A stretch of DNA of 64,000 nt from Myxocyprinus asiaticus (taxonomy: Eukaryota > Chordata > Actinopteri > Cypriniformes > Catostomidae): the NCBI RefSeq assembly GCF_019703515.2, contig NC_059373.1:13055281-13119280 (forward strand), given 5' to 3'. A program made the translations under genes and the position numbers. Below, piece after piece: positions 60,928 to 64,000 of the stretch. The notes under the pieces were generated by a model. It worked only from the letters and a program-made list of their open reading frames with translations, did no database searches and was not told the DNA's origin. Position 1 is the first letter of the stretch. Each line of letters opens with the position of its first letter.

Positions 60928-61502
60928 GTGAGAACAGCAAACTAATGTATCCTGAATAGGCTATAACGAACGTAAACCACGTTGTGTTAGAAAAACTTTT
61001 GCATTGTTGATAGGAAGTGCTGCTGCCCAAGCGTCTTAATGGACATTGTAGCCATTCAGGGAGCTTTTCTAACATAAAAATCACTGCTGCATTATTAGTT
61101 TCCACAATGCAATTATTATTATTTTTTTTACCCCATGTGACTTGTTTTAAAAAAACAAAACATGTGCTCCAGGTTGTATAATCCTTTGATTGTTTGGATG
61201 ATGGTTGAAACATTTGGTTGCAAATTTTAAAACATAATTTCATTTTTTCCCCCGGTTATGTTTTATGTTCGGTTGCATTTATATTTCAAAGTCGGCACCT
61301 TTTGTAAAAACAAAACAACAACAACAAAGCCGCTGTTCATAATATTAGCAAATACGGTTAATATATGACAGATAAAGTGTCACAGTTGTCATGTCAGAAA
61401 ATCTTAAGAATGTTTCACAATCTATAAAACTGTTTCTTGATTTTGTAATTTTTTTGACTGTAAGGAGAATTAAAGATTCTACAGATCCCTCGAAATCCTT
61501 CT

Positions 61503-62359
61503 TAAAGGAATAGTTCACCCTAAAATGAAAATTTGCCGATAATTTACTAACCCTCAGGTCATCCAAGATGGATATGACCTTCTGTCTTAATCAGAACAGG
61601 ATTTAAGATTAAGTATCCCAAGTTTTTAGCTTCATCCAATGGATGTGAATGGACACCAATCTTTGACTGTCCAAAAATCATATTTAGGCAGCATCAAAGT
61701 AATCCACATGACTCTAGTCGATTAAGTAATGTCTTCTGAAGTTAATTGATACATTTGTGTGAAAAACAAATCGTTAATTAAAAAACATCTAAAAAACAGC
61801 TCTCTGTAGCTGTTTGAATTGACCTAACTCTTGCGTGAAGTACCTTCCTCTGTGGTAAACAGAGCGGAACTTCTGAATTCTCGCGTGAACTCCAGTGTTT
61901 AAATCCATATCTTCAAAACTGATATAATAGGTGTGGGTGAGAAACAGAACAATATTGAAGTCCTTTTTTTATCTAAATCTCCACTTTAACTTTCAGATTT
62001 GAAGTGAAACTAAACAGGTACCACATGTGACTTTCAGATGTGAAAGTGTAGATTAAGTGTAAAAAAAGGACCTAATTTTCTATCTGTTTCTCACCCACAC
62101 CTATTATATTGCTTCTGAAGATATTGATTTAACCACTGGAGTCTTGTGGATTACTTCTCTGTTTCCTTTGTGATTTTTAAAAAAAAAAATTTTTTGGCTA
62201 CAAAGGTCTGATCACCATTCACTTGTATGGACCTACAGAGCTAAAATATTCTCCTAAAAATTGTTGTTTGTGTTCTGCTGAAGAAAGTTATACACATCTG
62301 GGATTGCATGAGGGTGAGTAAATTGAGAGAATTTTCATTTTTGGGTGAACTATCCCTTT
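61503..62359. mobile_element. Long palindromic aaagggatagttca MITE (about 857 bp)
   Basis: The left end aaaggaatagttcaccctaa and the right end ttttgggtgaactatcccttt are inverted. The two halves (about 61503-61985 and 62040-62359) are themselves inverted copies, with shared blocks such as aactgatataataggtgtgg against ccacacctattatattgct. It lies in the first intron of the probable snx10. Confidence 0.85.
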
Positions 62360-62654
62360 CATATCTCAACATTGCCCGTTCCACACTGGAACTTCCTTGC
62401 TCGCTAGTTGTAATGAGAAGTCTTCATTGCCATTTAACCACTGATTTCTGCAGTGAAGTATTGGTAACTCATTGATTTGCAGTAGATCAAAGTAGTTTTT
62501 ATTGTCTTGTTAAAAGTCAAAACAGTAAAAGAGTCAGTTGTCTTTTACAGTCATAACCCTTCAAAACCTGTTGCTATTTGACCATTTCTCATTTAAAGGC
62601 CTTTTATCTCTTCCTAGACAAAGGATCTTTCTCTTTTTCAGTCAAGTCTTGGAA

Positions 62655-62681
62655 ATGGAAAACGCAAGCTTTGTGAATAAG
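62655..62681 (+). CDS. snx10: First coding exon of a probable snx10 (9 codons, partial)
   Basis: Exon 62642-62681: a pyrimidine-rich ctttctctttttcag acceptor precedes it, ATG GAA AAC follows 13 bases in, and it closes at AATAAG before gtcagt. It encodes MENASFVNK and ends in phase 0. SNX10, an endosomal PX-domain sorting nexin, follows CBX3 on the same strand in human, and its first coding exon is similarly tiny, ending just before the PX domain. The sequence itself carries no PX residue, so the assignment rests on synteny, exon size and splice sites. The rest of the gene lies beyond the window. Confidence 0.5.
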
Positions 62682-64000
62682 GTCAGTGTTTTGTTCATTT
62701 CTTTACATTTTGTCTGTATGTCAATGGGTTTATGCTTTTAAACACAATACAGATTATAGATACTTCAGAACCTATTCTCCTGATCATAAATGCCTCGAAG
62801 GCTACGTTCACAATGCGGATGGGACCCAAATCTGATTTTCTGCTCAAATTGAATTTTTTTGTAAGGTTGTTCATGTGACATTTAAACCATAACACGCCTA
62901 TATATGCCGAAAGTCAAGTGCACAAATGACGAATGTTGAGTTGGACTGATGTAAAAATCACATTAAATCTGACCTGGCTGTTCACTCTGGGGACACATTG
63001 GAAAAAATCAGATGCGTATCCAATTTATTTCGGATTTGAAAATGTCAGATTTAAAGCACTTTTGGCTGTTCACATGGTCATCGAATTAACAGATCTGTTT
63101 CACATGTGAGTGAATAAATCAGATTTGGGTCACATTCAGCTGCGGTGTGAGGATGTCTGAGTGTGATAATACCTGGAGGCTTGACACTGGCATTATGTGG
63201 ATATTTGCTACTTTGAACAAGCAAATTAACCCAACATTTTTTAGATCTTTAAAATAAATGATCACTTCATCATTGTTACAGGAAAAAGAAAGGAAAAACC
63301 TCTTGTTTTACAACAAAATTTGTAATTGTAACTGCCATTGCATCATGACTTTTGTCTGGAATTTTTAAATAGGAAACTGGTAACACACAAATGCCCCTGC
63401 AGCAGTTGACATTAATGCTGTTAGTTTTGTTTGTCTACCTCCTGAAAGTAGCTGCAATACAGAAATTCCCCATTAACTGAGACTTTGACTTTTCAAAAGC
63501 TTTAATAAAGTAAACCTTACGTTAAAGCTTATCCTGCATTTAAAAGAATGATTTATTATTGTTTTTTGTTCATGTTTATTTGAAATCAATTATCAGTTAT
63601 TGATGGGTGATTATCTTAATTTGAAATGTATGGTTGTCTTTATATTCCTTAAAAGTCAGATCTGGTGAAATTCAAATTGCATGGATCTGTTGCTTTGTGT
63701 GTTTTTAGGAAAGTGTTTTGTTTGACTTTAATTGGGGACAGTTTGTGTTTTGGCTGTAATACCACAATGTCTGTTGATTTTTGAAATTCCTTGAATTTAA
63801 CAAACCGGTTCTAAACACCATCCAGATCTCCAGTTAGTGTCATTAGAATTAAAGGGCAGAGTCCGAATCAGTGCAAGTCTTAGAAAATGGGTGAAACTGT
63901 GTGGAAAAAAAGTGCAACACTTTTTTGCTGAGTCACTTCCTTGACTCCATTTCACTGATCATAAACACATTTATGATCACATGGAGTGGTGATGGTGTAG
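62682..64000 (+). other. Intron of the probable snx10; contains a MITE-like repeat
   Basis: No further exon found. At about 62805-63155 repeated phrases (gctacgttcacaatgcgg, caaatctgatttt, ggctgttcacatgg, atcagatttgggtcacattc) look like a fish MITE with a decayed right end. Confidence 0.45.

Overview
This is a vertebrate nuclear genome window, and the gene content points to a cypriniform fish (carp/zebrafish group). It has short exons with consensus GT-AG introns, a dense load of fish-type transposons, and an npvf gene whose three predicted RFamide peptides read like those described for zebrafish and goldfish LPXRFa. The gene order npvf (-), nfe2l3 (+), cbx3 (+) and probably the first exons of snx10 (+) matches, in order and orientation, the human 7p15 order NPVF - NFE2L3 - (HNRNPA2B1) - CBX3 - SNX10. 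The member that should lie between nfe2l3 and cbx3, hnrnpa2b1, is not visible here.

Layout. 1-1775: degenerate Ty3/gypsy element with integrase before reverse transcriptase (Gmr1-like order). 1774-6203: an interrupted inverted duplication (outer arms 1774-2237/5743-6203, inner arms about 2962-3480/3810-4636) holding MITEs and a truncated Tc1 transposase. 6.2-9.6 kb: microsatellites, a hAT-type element with an 8-bp target duplication and a 132-bp MITE. 9.6-12.2 kb: npvf on the minus strand, three coding exons, 196 aa, with a 5S-rRNA-derived SINE in intron 1. 12.2-38.6 kb: a gene desert with microsatellites, dispersed repeats, a local duplication, several hAT-type insertions (some nested), a solo LTR and a perfect 149-bp palindrome. 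38.6-46.9 kb: nfe2l3 with promoter, four coding exons (638 aa) and a long 3' region carrying an antisense, TRIM-like LTR element. 47-51.7 kb: no gene seen. 51.7-54.3 kb: cbx3 (HP1 gamma), 174 aa, four coding exons. 55.6-60 kb: LINE reverse transcriptase and SGNH/esterase ORF remnants. 60.7-62.7 kb: promoter, non-coding exon and first short coding exon of a probable snx10, which continues past the window.

The genes are not an operon-like unit. npvf makes secreted neuropeptides, nfe2l3 is a CNC-bZIP transcription factor with an ER-targeting N-terminus, cbx3 is a heterochromatin reader, and snx10 would be an endosomal PX-domain protein. Their proximity is conserved vertebrate synteny. I see no previously undescribed enzymatic or defence system. 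The notable items are the missing hnrnpa2b1, the TRIM-like element in the nfe2l3 3' region, the 149-bp palindrome, the large fold-back at the left end, and layered transposon insertions datable by nesting and target duplications.
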